A program made the translations under genes and the position numbers. The notes beneath the pieces are model-generated. The model did no database searches. It saw nothing but the letters and a program-made list of their open reading frames with translations, and was not told the origin of the DNA. A stretch of 64,000 bases of DNA from [Clostridium] celerecrescens 18A (GTDB taxonomy: Bacteria > Bacillota > Clostridia > Lachnospirales > Lachnospiraceae), in assembly GCF_002797975.1 (NCBI RefSeq), contig NZ_PGET01000001.1, forward strand, positions 2,480,001 through 2,544,000. The letters run 5' to 3'. This document shows positions 42,846-52,427 of the stretch, in pieces (the first letter of the stretch is position 1; the number at the start of each line of letters is the position of its first letter).

Positions 42846-44562
42846 AGCAGTTTCCTCCTCCAATCACAATCTCCTTATCTGTAAATTCTGTTTCTACCAG
42901 TGTTTCGATTTCTGTCACTCCCTGTTTAACCGCAAATTCGATCGCCGGAATACAGACATTGGGAAACACAAGATTCATATTGGGGAGCGCTGTAATGACG
43001 GTACCTTTTCCATGGTTCGCCCGAATCTGGCCCCTTCCATTTTCATCGAAAACAGCCGCAAAACCATTTCCTTCCTCTTTTCCAGTCTCCTCCATACAGT
43101 CAGGATAAGAAAAGCCGCAGTCATATGCCATACAGTTTAAATTACTGGTAATTCTGTGCCTGCGCTTATGACCGTTTTGGACCGGTACAGTCCATGTCTC
43201 TACATTAATACCTTCCACAGGGCTCCATCTTGCATAAACCTCATCGCCTGTAACATGATACTCCTGGCATGTCCTCCGCACATAATACATGCCTTGAACG
43301 TAAAATGCCAGCATGCTGTCAGTTCCTGCCTGTTCCAGCTGATGGTAAGATCGGGGAACGCAAAAGCCAAAAACAGAAGAATAAGCAAACTTAGCATACT
43401 TCTCTGCTGCATGGGGATGCTCCATCACCGGATACTGGCCTGCTGTCAGGGCCACCACCTCATGCCTCCTATGACAGAGCAGCATGTCACATTCCTTTAC
43501 CGCATATGTTTCCTTCAGCTCTGGCAGCGCTTCGCATCCGGCCTGCCAAAACGGATGATCATCCGGCAATGCAAGGAATACAAAGGTTTTCAATGCCCAG
43601 TATGAGGAACCCGGGGCATTATAGGCCTCGGACATCAGCAGATTCGGATAAGTATATCCAACCGTAAGCACGCCTGCATTGTCAAAGATCGGCTGATGCA
43701 GCCAATATTCCATATGCCTTTGGATAATACCTTTCATGATTCCTAAGGAAAAGCATTCCACTCCTGCCAGGGCACAGGCGCTGAAAAAGGCGGCCTGCGC
43801 AAAGCGATAGGTCAGGGAACGGCCAAAGGGAAGCGCCTTGCCTTCGTCATCAAACCAGTAAATAAACGTTTTTGCAAATTCTGCAGCCCGCTGTTTAAAA
43901 CGCTCTGCAGTCTCCGGGTCTTCCTTTTCCATAAATTTCGCATATAAAAGACAGTAGAAATGAATGCCAAAAGACGTGTAATAATCCTTCTGCGGCCGTT
44001 TTCCGTCAGAGTACCAGCCATTGCCCAGATAAAAGGATTCATATCGGTCCATGGCATCCGTAACCTGATCCCGGTTCCATTTCATTCCCACGCTTTTTAA
44101 GGCCAGGTTTGCGATGACCTTAAAGTACTGCCAGTTGTTGTCTGCCTGGGTATAAAGGTTGATTTGGTACAGCCAATCTGCTAGACACTGCTTTTCCGCA
44201 GCCCCCATAGGATCCCACAGCTTTTCCGGAATCATAAGTATTCCGTAACTGATCGCCGCCATCTCAACCATCCTCTGGTCTTTATTATGCAGGTCTCCCC
44301 AATATCCTTCAGATGCAGGGTTGGTTCCTTTGCATAATCCCTTTTGGTAAACCGGCAGGAGGCTTTCATCTTTTCCTCCGCCAGCCCAGTAGGATACCAT
44401 GCCCCATAAAACACGGGAAAACCCTTCCATTCCGGCAATCCGGCTGCCGTAGCCTGCTGCAAACGCCCCTAGCTGCAAGCTGGCACAGTCTTTGCTGTAA
44501 TGTTTTTTCAACGGCTCCACCAGATGCAGCAGCATTTCCTGATAGTAGGTTTTATCTTTCAT
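42829..44562 (-). CDS. DUF2264 protein (GH154-type)
   Basis: 577 residues from the ATG at 44562, which has GGAGG upstream. The DUF2264 pattern is clear: GMEGFSRVLWGMVSYWAGGG near 45, ADNNWQYFKVIANLAL near 148, YWFDDEGKALPFGRSLTYRF near 240 and AQAAFFSACALAG. CAZy family GH154, described as beta-glucuronidase in Bacteroides, contains this domain. No secretion signal, so it acts on imported oligosaccharides. It overlaps the GH88 gene and follows the binding-protein gene of the importer. A beta-glucuronidase role is from family knowledge. Substrate detail is inference. Confidence 0.78.
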   Translation of the reverse strand: MKDKTYYQEMLLHLVEPLKKHYSKDCASLQLGAFAAGYGSRIAGMEGFSRVLWGMVSYWAGGGKDESLLPVYQKGLCKGTNPASEGYWGDLHNKDQRMVEMAAISYGILMIPEKLWDPMGAAEKQCLADWLYQINLYTQADNNWQYFKVIANLALKSVGMKWNRDQVTDAMDRYESFYLGNGWYSDGKRPQKDYYTSFGIHFYCLLYAKFMEKEDPETAERFKQRAAEFAKTFIYWFDDEGKALPFGRSLTYRFAQAAFFSACALAGVECFSLGIMKGIIQRHMEYWLHQPIFDNAGVLTVGYTYPNLLMSEAYNAPGSSYWALKTFVFLALPDDHPFWQAGCEALPELKETYAVKECDMLLCHRRHEVVALTAGQYPVMEHPHAAEKYAKFAYSSVFGFCVPRSYHQLEQAGTDSMLAFYVQGMYYVRRTCQEYHVTGDEVYARWSPVEGINVETWTVPVQNGHKRRHRITSNLNCMAYDCGFSYPDCMEETGKEEGNGFAAVFDENGRGQIRANHGKGTVITALPNMNLVFPNVCIPAIEFAVKQGVTEIETLVETEFTDKEIVIGGGNCYALRD

Positions 44563-44600
44563 ATATTCCTCCATCTCACTCTTTCTGCAAGGTTAAAACA

Positions 44601-44634
44601 GAGGATGCTGCAAAATCAATTTTACAACACCCTC
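44601..44634 (-). promoter_or_regulatory. Imperfect hairpin between binding-protein and GH154-type genes
   Basis: A 16-base stem with three evenly spaced mismatches (44601-44616 with 44619-44634) and a 2-base loop, with no strong T run. Such hairpins after a binding-protein gene often stabilise its message or partly stop transcription before the downstream enzymes. Confidence 0.45.
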
Positions 44635-44662
44635 CGGGGTATGACTTGCTATTTGTTTTTTA

Positions 44663-46036
44663 TCACTTATTAGCTTTCAGTTCATCCAGAATTGTCTGAT
44701 ACTGTTCTGTCAATTCCTTCGCTGCTTCCTCCGGAGTAATATCTCCGTAAACAACCTCCTGGATCAAGTCTTTCCGGGTTACTTCAAGCTCGGTATTTCC
44801 ACTGATCATATTATTGGTATAAGAATTTGGTTCGGAAATTTCAACACCTTTTTTCTGGATTTCACTTACAACTCCTGCTGCGATCAAAATGTCATCAGAC
44901 TGCTTGGTGGGGCAGTATCCAACATCAGTTTTACAGATTGAAATGGATTCCGGATCATTCATCAGAAAATCCAGGAATTTCGCAGCGTCTTCCTTATGCT
45001 CAGAATTATCATTAACTGCAAAGCCTCTGTCTCCGCTGTATGCAACCCCGCTGCACTTTGCGTCACTGGTGACGGGCATGGAAATGACATCTAATGGGCT
45101 GTCAATGGAAGCAATATATTTAGGAGCGCTTCCTGTATAGTCCACAATCATGCCTATCTTTCCGTTGATCCACTTGTTGTTCTGGTCCGCCTGTCCGGCA
45201 AAGGTTGCTGCTTCTCCAAATGGTTCCAGAGTATTAGTCTCATACAGATCCACAATATTCCGGAATGCTTCTGCCGCATCTTCTTCCGAAAAATTCATGG
45301 CATAGGTTTCTTCATCTATCAGAGGCTTTCCCGTCTTTTGTGCCAGGTAAGGCTGTACAAATAACCGGTTCAGCATATCCGCATCTGCCGTCATCAAATA
45401 TGCATCGCTATCCTGCTCGTGAATGGATTTCCCAAGCTCCTTAATCTCGTCCCAGGTATAGGACTTGCTCAAATCAATTCCATACTGCTTAGCAAAATCA
45501 GTATTAACATAGATTACAGAGCCTCCGACGGTACAGGGGAACACATTCGGCTCACCGTTATAAGTACCTGCAATCTCCAGCAGGCGGTCTTTTAAGGTGC
45601 TTAAATCCACCGGCAATGTGGATAAGTCTGCCAGATAATGCTTGGCTCCCTGAATATCCGGAAGCCATTCCTTGCTCAGCTGGATAATATCCGGCGCCGT
45701 GTTGCTGGAAAGAGTTGTCATGATCTTCTCGTAGTAACCGTCATACCCCTGGTACTCTGCCTCGATCTTTACGTTGGGATTCTTTTTCTCATAAGCTTCA
45801 ATTACAGCCAGCAGAGCTTTATGCCTGCTGTCGCTTCCCCACCAGGAAAAACGCAGCGTTACAGGTTCCCCTCCGGTTGCCGGCTTGCCAGCCGACCTAT
45901 CCTCTGCCCCTGCGCTGCTCTGGGCAGCCGCACTGGTATCTGCATTTTTGGCACTTGAATTGCAGCCCATCAGGGATACTGCCGCCATGGAAGCAGCCAT
46001 AAACAAAGCAGCGCTTTTCTTGAAATGCTTTTTCAT
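44663..46036 (-). CDS. CUT1 sugar ABC transporter solute-binding lipoprotein
   Basis: 457 residues. Signal peptide MKKHFKKSAALFMA with lipobox SLMGC (C25), then a Ser/Ala-rich linker and a family-1 binding fold with TLRFSWWGSDSRHKALLAVI near 60, APDIIQLSKEWLPD and GDRGFAVNDNSEHKEDAAKF near 350. It captures the oligosaccharide outside the cell for the two permeases encoded upstream. The downstream GH154, GH88 and GH105 genes point to a uronic-acid-containing ligand. The YesMN-type two-component system next door probably induces it. Confidence 0.9.
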   Translation of the reverse strand: MKKHFKKSAALFMAASMAAVSLMGCNSSAKNADTSAAAQSSAGAEDRSAGKPATGGEPVTLRFSWWGSDSRHKALLAVIEAYEKKNPNVKIEAEYQGYDGYYEKIMTTLSSNTAPDIIQLSKEWLPDIQGAKHYLADLSTLPVDLSTLKDRLLEIAGTYNGEPNVFPCTVGGSVIYVNTDFAKQYGIDLSKSYTWDEIKELGKSIHEQDSDAYLMTADADMLNRLFVQPYLAQKTGKPLIDEETYAMNFSEEDAAEAFRNIVDLYETNTLEPFGEAATFAGQADQNNKWINGKIGMIVDYTGSAPKYIASIDSPLDVISMPVTSDAKCSGVAYSGDRGFAVNDNSEHKEDAAKFLDFLMNDPESISICKTDVGYCPTKQSDDILIAAGVVSEIQKKGVEISEPNSYTNNMISGNTELEVTRKDLIQEVVYGDITPEEAAKELTEQYQTILDELKANK

Positions 46037-46181
46037 AAAATCGTTCCTCCTTCTCCTTTATCAGGTTTACCCTTACGTTTGGTAATTCCATTTTACCATA
46101 AATCCAATGTTTCAAACCCCTGTTCATATTACAGGTACATATCTTTAAAATCTATCTTCATATTGTTCATCTATCATTTTT

Positions 46182-47021
46182 TTATCCTTTTATACCTCCG
46201 GCCGTAATCCCTTCCACAAAGTACTTTTGTGCAAAGAAGTACAGTAAAATCGGCGGAATCAAGGATACTAAGGACATGGCCAGTACTTGATTCCAGGGTG
46301 TGGAAGCTCCCTGGCTGTCTATGGACATTTTTAAAGCCAGGGACAGTGTATAATTTTTAACGCTGCTTATGTATACCAGGTTATTGAAATAATCATTCCA
46401 CCTCCAAAGAGTCTGAAAGATCACAACAGAAAAAACAGAGGGCTTTAAAAGCGGAGCCAGTACCTTTACATACACCATAAATGGATTGCAGCCATCCATA
46501 TAGGCCGATTCGTCCAGTTCTCTGGGGATTCCTCTTAAGAACTGAATCTGCATAAAAATCAGGAAAGGATAGCAGGCCAGGATTGCCGGAACCCAGAAAG
46601 GCAGGTAGGTATCAACCCAGCCGAATTTGTTAAATGCAACATATCTTGGAATCATAATAACTGCATCCGGCAGCATCAAAGTGGAAATCATCAGCATAAA
46701 CAGTATTTTCTTAAACGGAAAGCTGAATCTGGCAAATCCGTATGCAACGATTCCTGTGGAAAGGGCGGTAAATGCCACGGTCGGGATGACCAGCTTAAAG
46801 GTATTTAAGTAAAATGTCAGGTAGGTAAACTGACCGCTGCCTTTCCACCCTTCTCTGAAAGCTTCAAAGGAAAATTGTTCCGGAAGCAGACTCATCGTTC
46901 CAAACAGCTCCTTGTTGTCCTTGAATGTAGCAAAGAACAGCCAGAACAAAGGGTAAATCATAACGGTTCCTACGGCAATTAAAATAAAATACGCAATAAG
47001 GTTGTTCTTTTTAATTCTCAT
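46182..47021 (-). CDS. CUT1 sugar ABC permease, MalG type
   Basis: 279 residues, six membrane segments beginning LIAYFILIAVGTVMIYPLFW, an EAA-type loop ELDESAYMDGCNPFMVYVKV near 172 for docking the ATPase, and the C-terminal KYFVEGITAGGIKG typical of MalG-like permeases. Its start codon overlaps the stop codon of the MalF-type permease by one base. It belongs with the binding protein encoded 145 bases downstream. Confidence 0.92.
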   Translation of the reverse strand: MRIKKNNLIAYFILIAVGTVMIYPLFWLFFATFKDNKELFGTMSLLPEQFSFEAFREGWKGSGQFTYLTFYLNTFKLVIPTVAFTALSTGIVAYGFARFSFPFKKILFMLMISTLMLPDAVIMIPRYVAFNKFGWVDTYLPFWVPAILACYPFLIFMQIQFLRGIPRELDESAYMDGCNPFMVYVKVLAPLLKPSVFSVVIFQTLWRWNDYFNNLVYISSVKNYTLSLALKMSIDSQGASTPWNQVLAMSLVSLIPPILLYFFAQKYFVEGITAGGIKG

Positions 47022-47950
47022 TAATCCAGTCCTCCATCATTATAGAATACCCATGCACTTGATGAGCGGAATACAAGAAGCGTGATTAGAAGAATGGCTA
47101 CAAACATCACCCATGAGGATGCTGATGCATATCCCATTTTCAAATTTTTAAACGCGTCTTCATAAATCTTAACCCCTATTAAATAGGTTCCGTGATTGGG
47201 TCCGCCATTGGTGATAATAAATGCAGAGGTGAACTCCTGCAATGCATGAATGATCTGCATGATCAGGTTAAAGAAAACGACCGGTGTCAGCATGGGAAAA
47301 GTAATATGCCAGAACTGGATCCACTTTGTTGCCCCGTCAACATCTGCCGCCTCATATAGCTCCGTCGGCACATTTTTAAGACCTGCCAGAAACAGAACCA
47401 TAGAGGAGCCAAACTGCCAGATGACAAGAAGACTAATGGTTACCAGAGCAATATCCGGATCTCCCAGCCAGTTCACTGCCGGAATATGTAAAACACCTAA
47501 AAACTTGTTCAGCATTCCTTCTTTCATGAACATGAATCTCCATAGGATAGAGATGGCAACGCTGCCTCCCATAATGGATGGCAGATAGTACACCGTACGG
47601 AACAGGTTGATTCCCTTTAAACGCATATTCAGGATCATTGCTACAATCAAAGCCATAATCAGCTTCATGGGCACTGCCATCAGAGCATACTTAAAGGTCA
47701 GCAGGAAAGACTTTACAAAATACTTATCCCTTGTAAACAGCTTGATATAATTATCCGCACCAATCCATTTGCCTTCCGACAGAATAGAAAAATCCGTAAA
47801 AGAGTAGTACAGCGACATTACCAGCGGATAAGCCTGAAGAATACAAAATCCAAGCAGCCATGGCAGAATGAAGAGCAATCCCCATCTCCAGTTTTTCGGA
47901 TATTTTCTCACAGCCGGCATCCTTGCAGCATTTGATTTTAACGGTGGCAT
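47021..47950 (-). CDS. CUT1 sugar ABC permease, MalF type
   Basis: 309 residues. N-terminal NWRWGLLFILPWLLGFCILQ, GLKNVPTELYEAADVDGATK near 188 (EAA loop) and TNGGPNHGT near 238 are typical of MalF/UgpA-like permeases. The ribosome site GGAGGAAT lies before the ATG at 47950. First gene of the importer/glycosidase operon, divergent from the two-component genes across 245 bases. No ATPase gene accompanies it. Confidence 0.92.
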   Translation of the reverse strand: MPPLKSNAARMPAVRKYPKNWRWGLLFILPWLLGFCILQAYPLVMSLYYSFTDFSILSEGKWIGADNYIKLFTRDKYFVKSFLLTFKYALMAVPMKLIMALIVAMILNMRLKGINLFRTVYYLPSIMGGSVAISILWRFMFMKEGMLNKFLGVLHIPAVNWLGDPDIALVTISLLVIWQFGSSMVLFLAGLKNVPTELYEAADVDGATKWIQFWHITFPMLTPVVFFNLIMQIIHALQEFTSAFIITNGGPNHGTYLIGVKIYEDAFKNLKMGYASASSWVMFVAILLITLLVFRSSSAWVFYNDGGLD

Positions 47951-48129
47951 AGATAATTCCTCCTTCAGTCATTTGCGGTCCCATTGGAACACAATTCATT
48001 AACCGTATTTTATCATGATGCCGCTGCCGTGCGCCCTTGTATTCATTATAACCACCTATCATTTCGATGTATCTTTATTTTACCAGGCTATCATAATTTT
48101 AGAATATTCGGCTCTGTCCGCTATCCCCT

Positions 48130-48158
48130 TTGACTCTAAAACTTCCTCATGCTATAAT
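48130..48158 (+). promoter_or_regulatory. Promoter of the YesN/YesM two-component genes
   Basis: TTGACT (48130-48135), 17 bases, TATAAT (48153-48158). Because transcription starts near 48165, the response regulator must begin at the ATG at 48196, not at the upstream in-frame TTG that is itself part of the -35 box. Confidence 0.75.
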
Positions 48159-48195
48159 TTTTATATCAATATGGTACAGTGGTGGAGGAAATGAA

Positions 48196-48930
48196 ATGTA
48201 TGAACTTCTGATTGTAGATGATGAAGCGAATTCCCGCAATATACTTGCGTCCTGTTTTCCATGGAATGAACAAGGATTTCATGTGTGTGCCCAAAAAGAC
48301 AGCGGACGGGAAGCTCTTGAATATTTAAAAGAACACACGGTGCATGTAATCCTGACCGATATCAGTATGCCCGATATGGACGGGATCCAGCTGGCAAAGG
48401 CAGTTTCAGAGCTGACTGGCTCCAGGCCCATCGTTGTTTTCCTCAGCGCTCATGATAACTTCAAATATGCGCAGAACGCGATACGGTACGGGGTTCGATA
48501 TTATGTATTAAAGCCTACCAGCTTTTCAGAGCTGAAGGAAATTTTTGTAACAATCAAAATGGAACTGGACTTAAAATACAACGTCAGCCCTGATACCGAT
48601 CACAGTCATTCTTCTGATGAGATTATAAAAAAGGTTCTGTCCTACTGCATCGAAAATTACAGGGAAGGCTCCCTGTCCTCCCTGGCAGAATCCCTGTTCC
48701 TGAATTCTTCCTACCTCAGTCAGATGATTAAGCTGAAAACCTCCAAGACCTTTTCAGACCTGCTAAACGAGGCCCGGATGAAGCAGGCGGCACTGCTGCT
48801 TAAGGACCCGGATACCAAAATATATAACATCAGCAATATGATCGGATATGTAAATCCAAATAACTTCGCAAGAGCCTTTAAGGCATATTGGGGCATCACA
48901 CCCACAGAATATAGAAATCATGAAAAATAA
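48196..48930 (+). CDS. YesN-type response regulator (receiver + AraC)
   Basis: 244 residues from the ATG at 48196 with GGAGGAAA upstream. The receiver begins YELLIVDDEANSR (acidic pair near 8-9), with the phospho-acceptor Asp in VILTDISMPDMDG near 55 and the signalling lysine in YYVLKPTSF near 105. From about 140 there is an AraC helix-turn-helix pair, SYLSQMIKLKTSKTF and ISNMIGYVNPNNFARAFKAY. It would activate the divergent importer/glycosidase operon when phosphorylated by the kinase whose gene overlaps its 3' end. Confidence 0.93.
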   Translation: MYELLIVDDEANSRNILASCFPWNEQGFHVCAQKDSGREALEYLKEHTVHVILTDISMPDMDGIQLAKAVSELTGSRPIVVFLSAHDNFKYAQNAIRYGVRYYVLKPTSFSELKEIFVTIKMELDLKYNVSPDTDHSHSSDEIIKKVLSYCIENYREGSLSSLAESLFLNSSYLSQMIKLKTSKTFSDLLNEARMKQAALLLKDPDTKIYNISNMIGYVNPNNFARAFKAYWGITPTEYRNHEK

Positions 48931-50782
48931 TTCATTTTTTGATAACCTGAATAAAAAGCATCATTCCACTACTGTCCGTTTTTTCATCCGCAGCCTGCTG
49001 GTCAACAGCCTGCTAATTTTGATACCGCTTCTTCTCATCGGCTTATACAGTATTTTCCGAACAGCAAAAGAGAGTACTCTTGAAGCTGAAAAAAGGGCTT
49101 CCCGTATTTTAAATCAAGCAGATGATATTCTGGAGACATTTTATACCCATGTTGACAACGCATATCTTTTTTTTGCCTCCAATCCCAGGGTGAACTTACA
49201 GCTTAAGAATGCGTTTACAGAAAAGTCACTCTCCCTAAATTCCATCAAATCCGTTGAAAATATTTCGCTGAATTTTCAGAATCTGATTTACACGGACGAC
49301 TATCTCCAGAATATTTATGTTTACTACAAAAATGATTACAGCCGGATTTTTATTCCCTTAAGTGCAAAACTGATTTCCTTCCCCCCGGATAAGGAAGCTG
49401 AAATTCTGGCTTCCTACCATCATGCCGGAACAGAAGACGTATGGATGGAGTTCTCCGACGACCCGCTGCTGTATACCGAATATCCCACTCCCAGCATGAC
49501 CATTTACAGAAAGCTGTACCACAGGACCACGGATGTACAGAATGGCCTGATCATTTTCAGTTTCAATGCGGACCGGTTAAAAAGTAAGCTGCAGCGGCTG
49601 ATGGAATACGAAAATCAGCAAGTTTTCTTAATTGACTCTGGCAACCGGCTTGTCTGGCCTTCCACCAGTAAACTTACAGCAGAAGCGCTCCTGTCCCTTT
49701 CAGAGCAAATGGCATCCGAATACAAACAGAGCAATGTTACGGTCGTAAGCCAGGATTATGCCTCTTATACCGCAACCTATCTGCATTCCCCCCGTTCCTA
49801 TGGATTCTCCTATTTAATGCTGACTCCTAAGGATAAAATCTACGAAACTACCATAAGTCTGACCAGCATGTATATTTTCATCACAATGGCAGCCATTGGG
49901 GTAGCCTGTATTTTTGCATTCTTTAAAACCCAGCATGATTACAAGTACTTAAGTAAAATTATCAGCACTTTCAGCATGCCGAAGACGGCTCTAAAAAGAA
50001 TACAGCCGCCTTCAAAAAGGATCTCCAATCCCTTTGAATACATTTTGCTGAATGTAATCCACCTCTTCATCGAGCAGGATTATTTAAAGGTGCAGGATTC
50101 AGAAAAAACTGCCAAGCTTCAGTTATCCAAAATGCAGGCACTGCAACACCAGATCAATCCCCACTTTCTTCATAATACGTTAAACAGCATTTACTGGGAG
50201 TCGGTGAAGCTGACCGGCTCAGAAAACCGGTGCAGTCAGATGATATCCTATCTCTCTGCAATTATGCGTTATTCGCTCAGCGATCCTCAGGAGAATGTAA
50301 AAGTTCAGAATGAAATCGACTATCTCAAAAAGTATCTTGAAATTATGAAGCTTCGCTATGTGAATAAATTTGATGCCAGATTCCATATTGCCCCGGAATG
50401 CTCCATCTACCCCGTCAAGAAGATGCTGCTGCAGCCTCTTGTTGAAAATGCAATATATCATGGTATTAAAGAGAAGAAAGAAAAAGGGATCATTTGTATC
50501 TCTGTACACAGGAAAAAGGATCGAATCTATTTCAATATCTATGATACAGGAAATGGAATTCCCGGCCAAAAGCTTGACGCCATCAGACGTGATCTGGAAC
50601 AGATGAAACGGGCTTCCAACCAGAACATCGGGTTGGTGAACACAAATTCCAGATTGGTTTTATCCTACGGGCCAGACTCTGGTCTGCATATTAAAAGTCG
50701 AAGCAAAGACTTTACTGTAATCTGGTTTTCTATTCCTGTTCCAAAAGAAACTGCGGATCAGTTCCCTACGGACTCCATATAG
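48920..50782 (+). CDS. YesM/LytS-type sensor histidine kinase
   Basis: 620 residues. A membrane helix at about 26-46, an extracellular sensing region of about 260 residues (Cache-like in this group), a second helix near 304-327, then the His_kinase domain with the phospho-accepting LQHQINPHFLHNTLNSIYW near 412 and the ATP site LLQPLVENAIYHGI near 512 and DTGNGIPG near 550. It detects a sugar outside the cell and phosphorylates the response regulator. The two genes overlap by 11 bases. Confidence 0.93.
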   Translation: MKNNSFFDNLNKKHHSTTVRFFIRSLLVNSLLILIPLLLIGLYSIFRTAKESTLEAEKRASRILNQADDILETFYTHVDNAYLFFASNPRVNLQLKNAFTEKSLSLNSIKSVENISLNFQNLIYTDDYLQNIYVYYKNDYSRIFIPLSAKLISFPPDKEAEILASYHHAGTEDVWMEFSDDPLLYTEYPTPSMTIYRKLYHRTTDVQNGLIIFSFNADRLKSKLQRLMEYENQQVFLIDSGNRLVWPSTSKLTAEALLSLSEQMASEYKQSNVTVVSQDYASYTATYLHSPRSYGFSYLMLTPKDKIYETTISLTSMYIFITMAAIGVACIFAFFKTQHDYKYLSKIISTFSMPKTALKRIQPPSKRISNPFEYILLNVIHLFIEQDYLKVQDSEKTAKLQLSKMQALQHQINPHFLHNTLNSIYWESVKLTGSENRCSQMISYLSAIMRYSLSDPQENVKVQNEIDYLKKYLEIMKLRYVNKFDARFHIAPECSIYPVKKMLLQPLVENAIYHGIKEKKEKGIICISVHRKKDRIYFNIYDTGNGIPGQKLDAIRRDLEQMKRASNQNIGLVNTNSRLVLSYGPDSGLHIKSRSKDFTVIWFSIPVPKETADQFPTDSI

Positions 50783-50825
50783 CTGTTTCATATACGGAAT
50801 GCATTGGCAATAATAGCCTATTATA

Positions 50826-50873
50826 AAAAGCAGCGTTTCTCTTTCCACGAATGGATAAGGAACCGCTGCTTTT
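50826..50873. terminator. Terminator between convergent kinase and GNAT genes
   Basis: A 10-bp stem (50826-50835 with 50864-50873) with A/T runs on both flanks, lying between the kinase stop codon (50782) and the GNAT stop codon (50915). It can serve both directions. Confidence 0.7.
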
Positions 50874-50914
50874 GACATATAACCACTATATCCGTGCGTG
50901 GTCTTTTGTAACAT

Positions 50915-51352
50915 TTATATTTTTTTATTCATAAACACAAGATTTGAATCCGTTTCATATCCATTTTTATTGTAAAATCCTTCAGTCCTCGGAGCTTTCA
51001 AAGTGACTAAGTTAATATTTACTATCCCTCTTCTTTTCACATCCTGTTGAACCAAAGACAGCATTTTGGTTCCCAGGCCCATTCTACTAAAATCTACAGA
51101 AATCACAAAATCCTGTATATGAAATTCTTTAACCCCTAAATAGGAGGTTATGTATCCCATTAAAAAACCAACTATATTTCCATCTTGATGAGCTTCATAT
51201 CCCAGAGCCATCGGATTCTGTAGATAATCATTTATCCTCATACCAGCCATATCCGGCGTCCACGTTTCATTCCAGGGTTTCAAACGAAAAGACTTTACAT
51301 ATAGATCTAAGATTTCTTCTGAAACATTTCCTTGAATAATTTTTAATTCCAT
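50915..51352 (-). CDS. GNAT-family N-acetyltransferase
   Basis: 145 residues. The acetyl-CoA-binding core is DFVISVDFSRMGLGTKMLSL near 84, in which the SRMGLGT stretch follows the RxxGxG/A pattern, and GFYNKNGYETDSNLVFMNKK closes the fold. GGGGAGGT precedes the ATG. The N-terminal half carries the acceptor site and is not like a named GNAT enzyme, so the acceptor (antibiotic, amino acid, protein) is unknown. It follows the YitT-type gene on the same strand after 26 bases and may be cotranscribed with it. Confidence 0.87.
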   Translation of the reverse strand: MELKIIQGNVSEEILDLYVKSFRLKPWNETWTPDMAGMRINDYLQNPMALGYEAHQDGNIVGFLMGYITSYLGVKEFHIQDFVISVDFSRMGLGTKMLSLVQQDVKRRGIVNINLVTLKAPRTEGFYNKNGYETDSNLVFMNKKI

Positions 51353-51378
51353 AATAAACCTCCCCTCATTGTAAAATA

Positions 51379-52236
51379 TTATAAATATCTTTTTCCTATA
51401 CTAAATCCTCTGCCTCTTACCTCATTAACATGGCTAATAATAACAAATGCCTCGCCGTCTATTTCATGAATCAGCTTTTCAAATTTAGATAAATCATTAT
51501 TAGAAATAACAGTTAGTAAAATATCCATCTCTCTTTCCAGATATCCTGATTTACTATGCAAAAGTGTAACTCCTCTATCAAATTTCGAAATTATTGCATC
51601 TTTTATCTCCGGAGATTTGCCGCTTATTACTTTTATCTGTATTTTATTCGTACCTAGTATAAGAAGTTTATCTAAAACGATGGAATAAATCATAACTAAA
51701 ATAATACCATAAAGAATTTTATTTTTATCACTAAAAGCTACCTGCAGAGCAAGTATGATGCAGTCGCCTACGTATAAACTGACAGATACAGGAATATGCA
51801 TATATTTGTTCAATATCAATGGTGGTATACTCATACCTCCGGTACTCGCCCCGACTCTGATAACAAGTGCAATCGCACTTCCTATACAAACACCACCAAA
51901 AATTGTACATAAAAATATATCATCTGTAATTGCAAAATTTACGGACAATTTTTGCAATACTTCCAAAGATAATGGAAAGAATAATGTACTAATCAGTGTA
52001 GTTAATGCGAATTTTTTTCCCAATACGAACAAACCGATCATAAACATAATTACATTAAAAGCTAATACAATACTTGATATAGGTATCTTTGTATAATGAT
52101 TAACGGCAATAGCAATGCCTGTGGTTCCTCCGGTAATCAAACCGGAAGGCATAATAAAAAATACAATTCCTACTGCATAAATAAAATTTCCTAACATGAT
52201 CGTCAAAATTTCCAGTGCTATTCTTCCTTTTTTCAT
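51379..52236 (-). CDS. YitT-family membrane protein (YitT + DUF2179 domain)
   Basis: 285 residues from the ATG at 52236 with GGAGGA upstream; an in-frame TTG at 52248 is part of that ribosome site. Five to six membrane helices contain GIVFFIMPSGLITGGTTGIA near 24 and VIRVGASTGGMSIPPLIL near 125. The C-terminal 85 residues are the soluble DUF2179 domain (GVTLLHSKSGYLEREMDILL). Function of the family is not established; transport or regulatory roles have been proposed. It is preceded directly by a terminator hairpin, suggesting control by attenuation. Confidence 0.87.
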   Translation of the reverse strand: MKKGRIALEILTIMLGNFIYAVGIVFFIMPSGLITGGTTGIAIAVNHYTKIPISSIVLAFNVIMFMIGLFVLGKKFALTTLISTLFFPLSLEVLQKLSVNFAITDDIFLCTIFGGVCIGSAIALVIRVGASTGGMSIPPLILNKYMHIPVSVSLYVGDCIILALQVAFSDKNKILYGIILVMIYSIVLDKLLILGTNKIQIKVISGKSPEIKDAIISKFDRGVTLLHSKSGYLEREMDILLTVISNNDLSKFEKLIHEIDGEAFVIISHVNEVRGRGFSIGKRYL

Positions 52237-52246
52237 CCTATCCTCC

Positions 52247-52287
52247 AAAAAAAAACACGTTTGCTAAGATTTTCCCTAGCAAACGTG
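52247..52287 (-). promoter_or_regulatory. Leader terminator abutting the yitT-type ribosome site (attenuator or riboswitch candidate)
   Basis: A perfect 11-bp stem (52256-52266 with 52277-52287), a 10-base loop, nine T residues on the minus strand and then immediately GGAGGA. A promoter-like TTGAGT-N17-TATTAT lies about 60-100 bases upstream. A terminator between promoter and ribosome site implies regulated readthrough. I do not match the upstream leader to a known riboswitch. It could instead simply end the GntR transcript. Confidence 0.6.
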
Positions 52288-52427
52288 GATCAAGGCCTAT
52301 GCCTAATATCTAAAAATTTATTTTTTATTATAATATCATAAGCACTTTAAAAACTCAACAACAATCTAATACTTTTTTCAATAAGATCATTTATTATGAA
52401 TGGATACCCGATGAACTCATATTACAC

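Noticed and set aside
47751..48062. Small minus-strand ORF upstream of and overlapping the MalF-type permease
   Set aside because: It overlaps the permease gene in another frame, and the permease has a clear start with GGAGGAAT.
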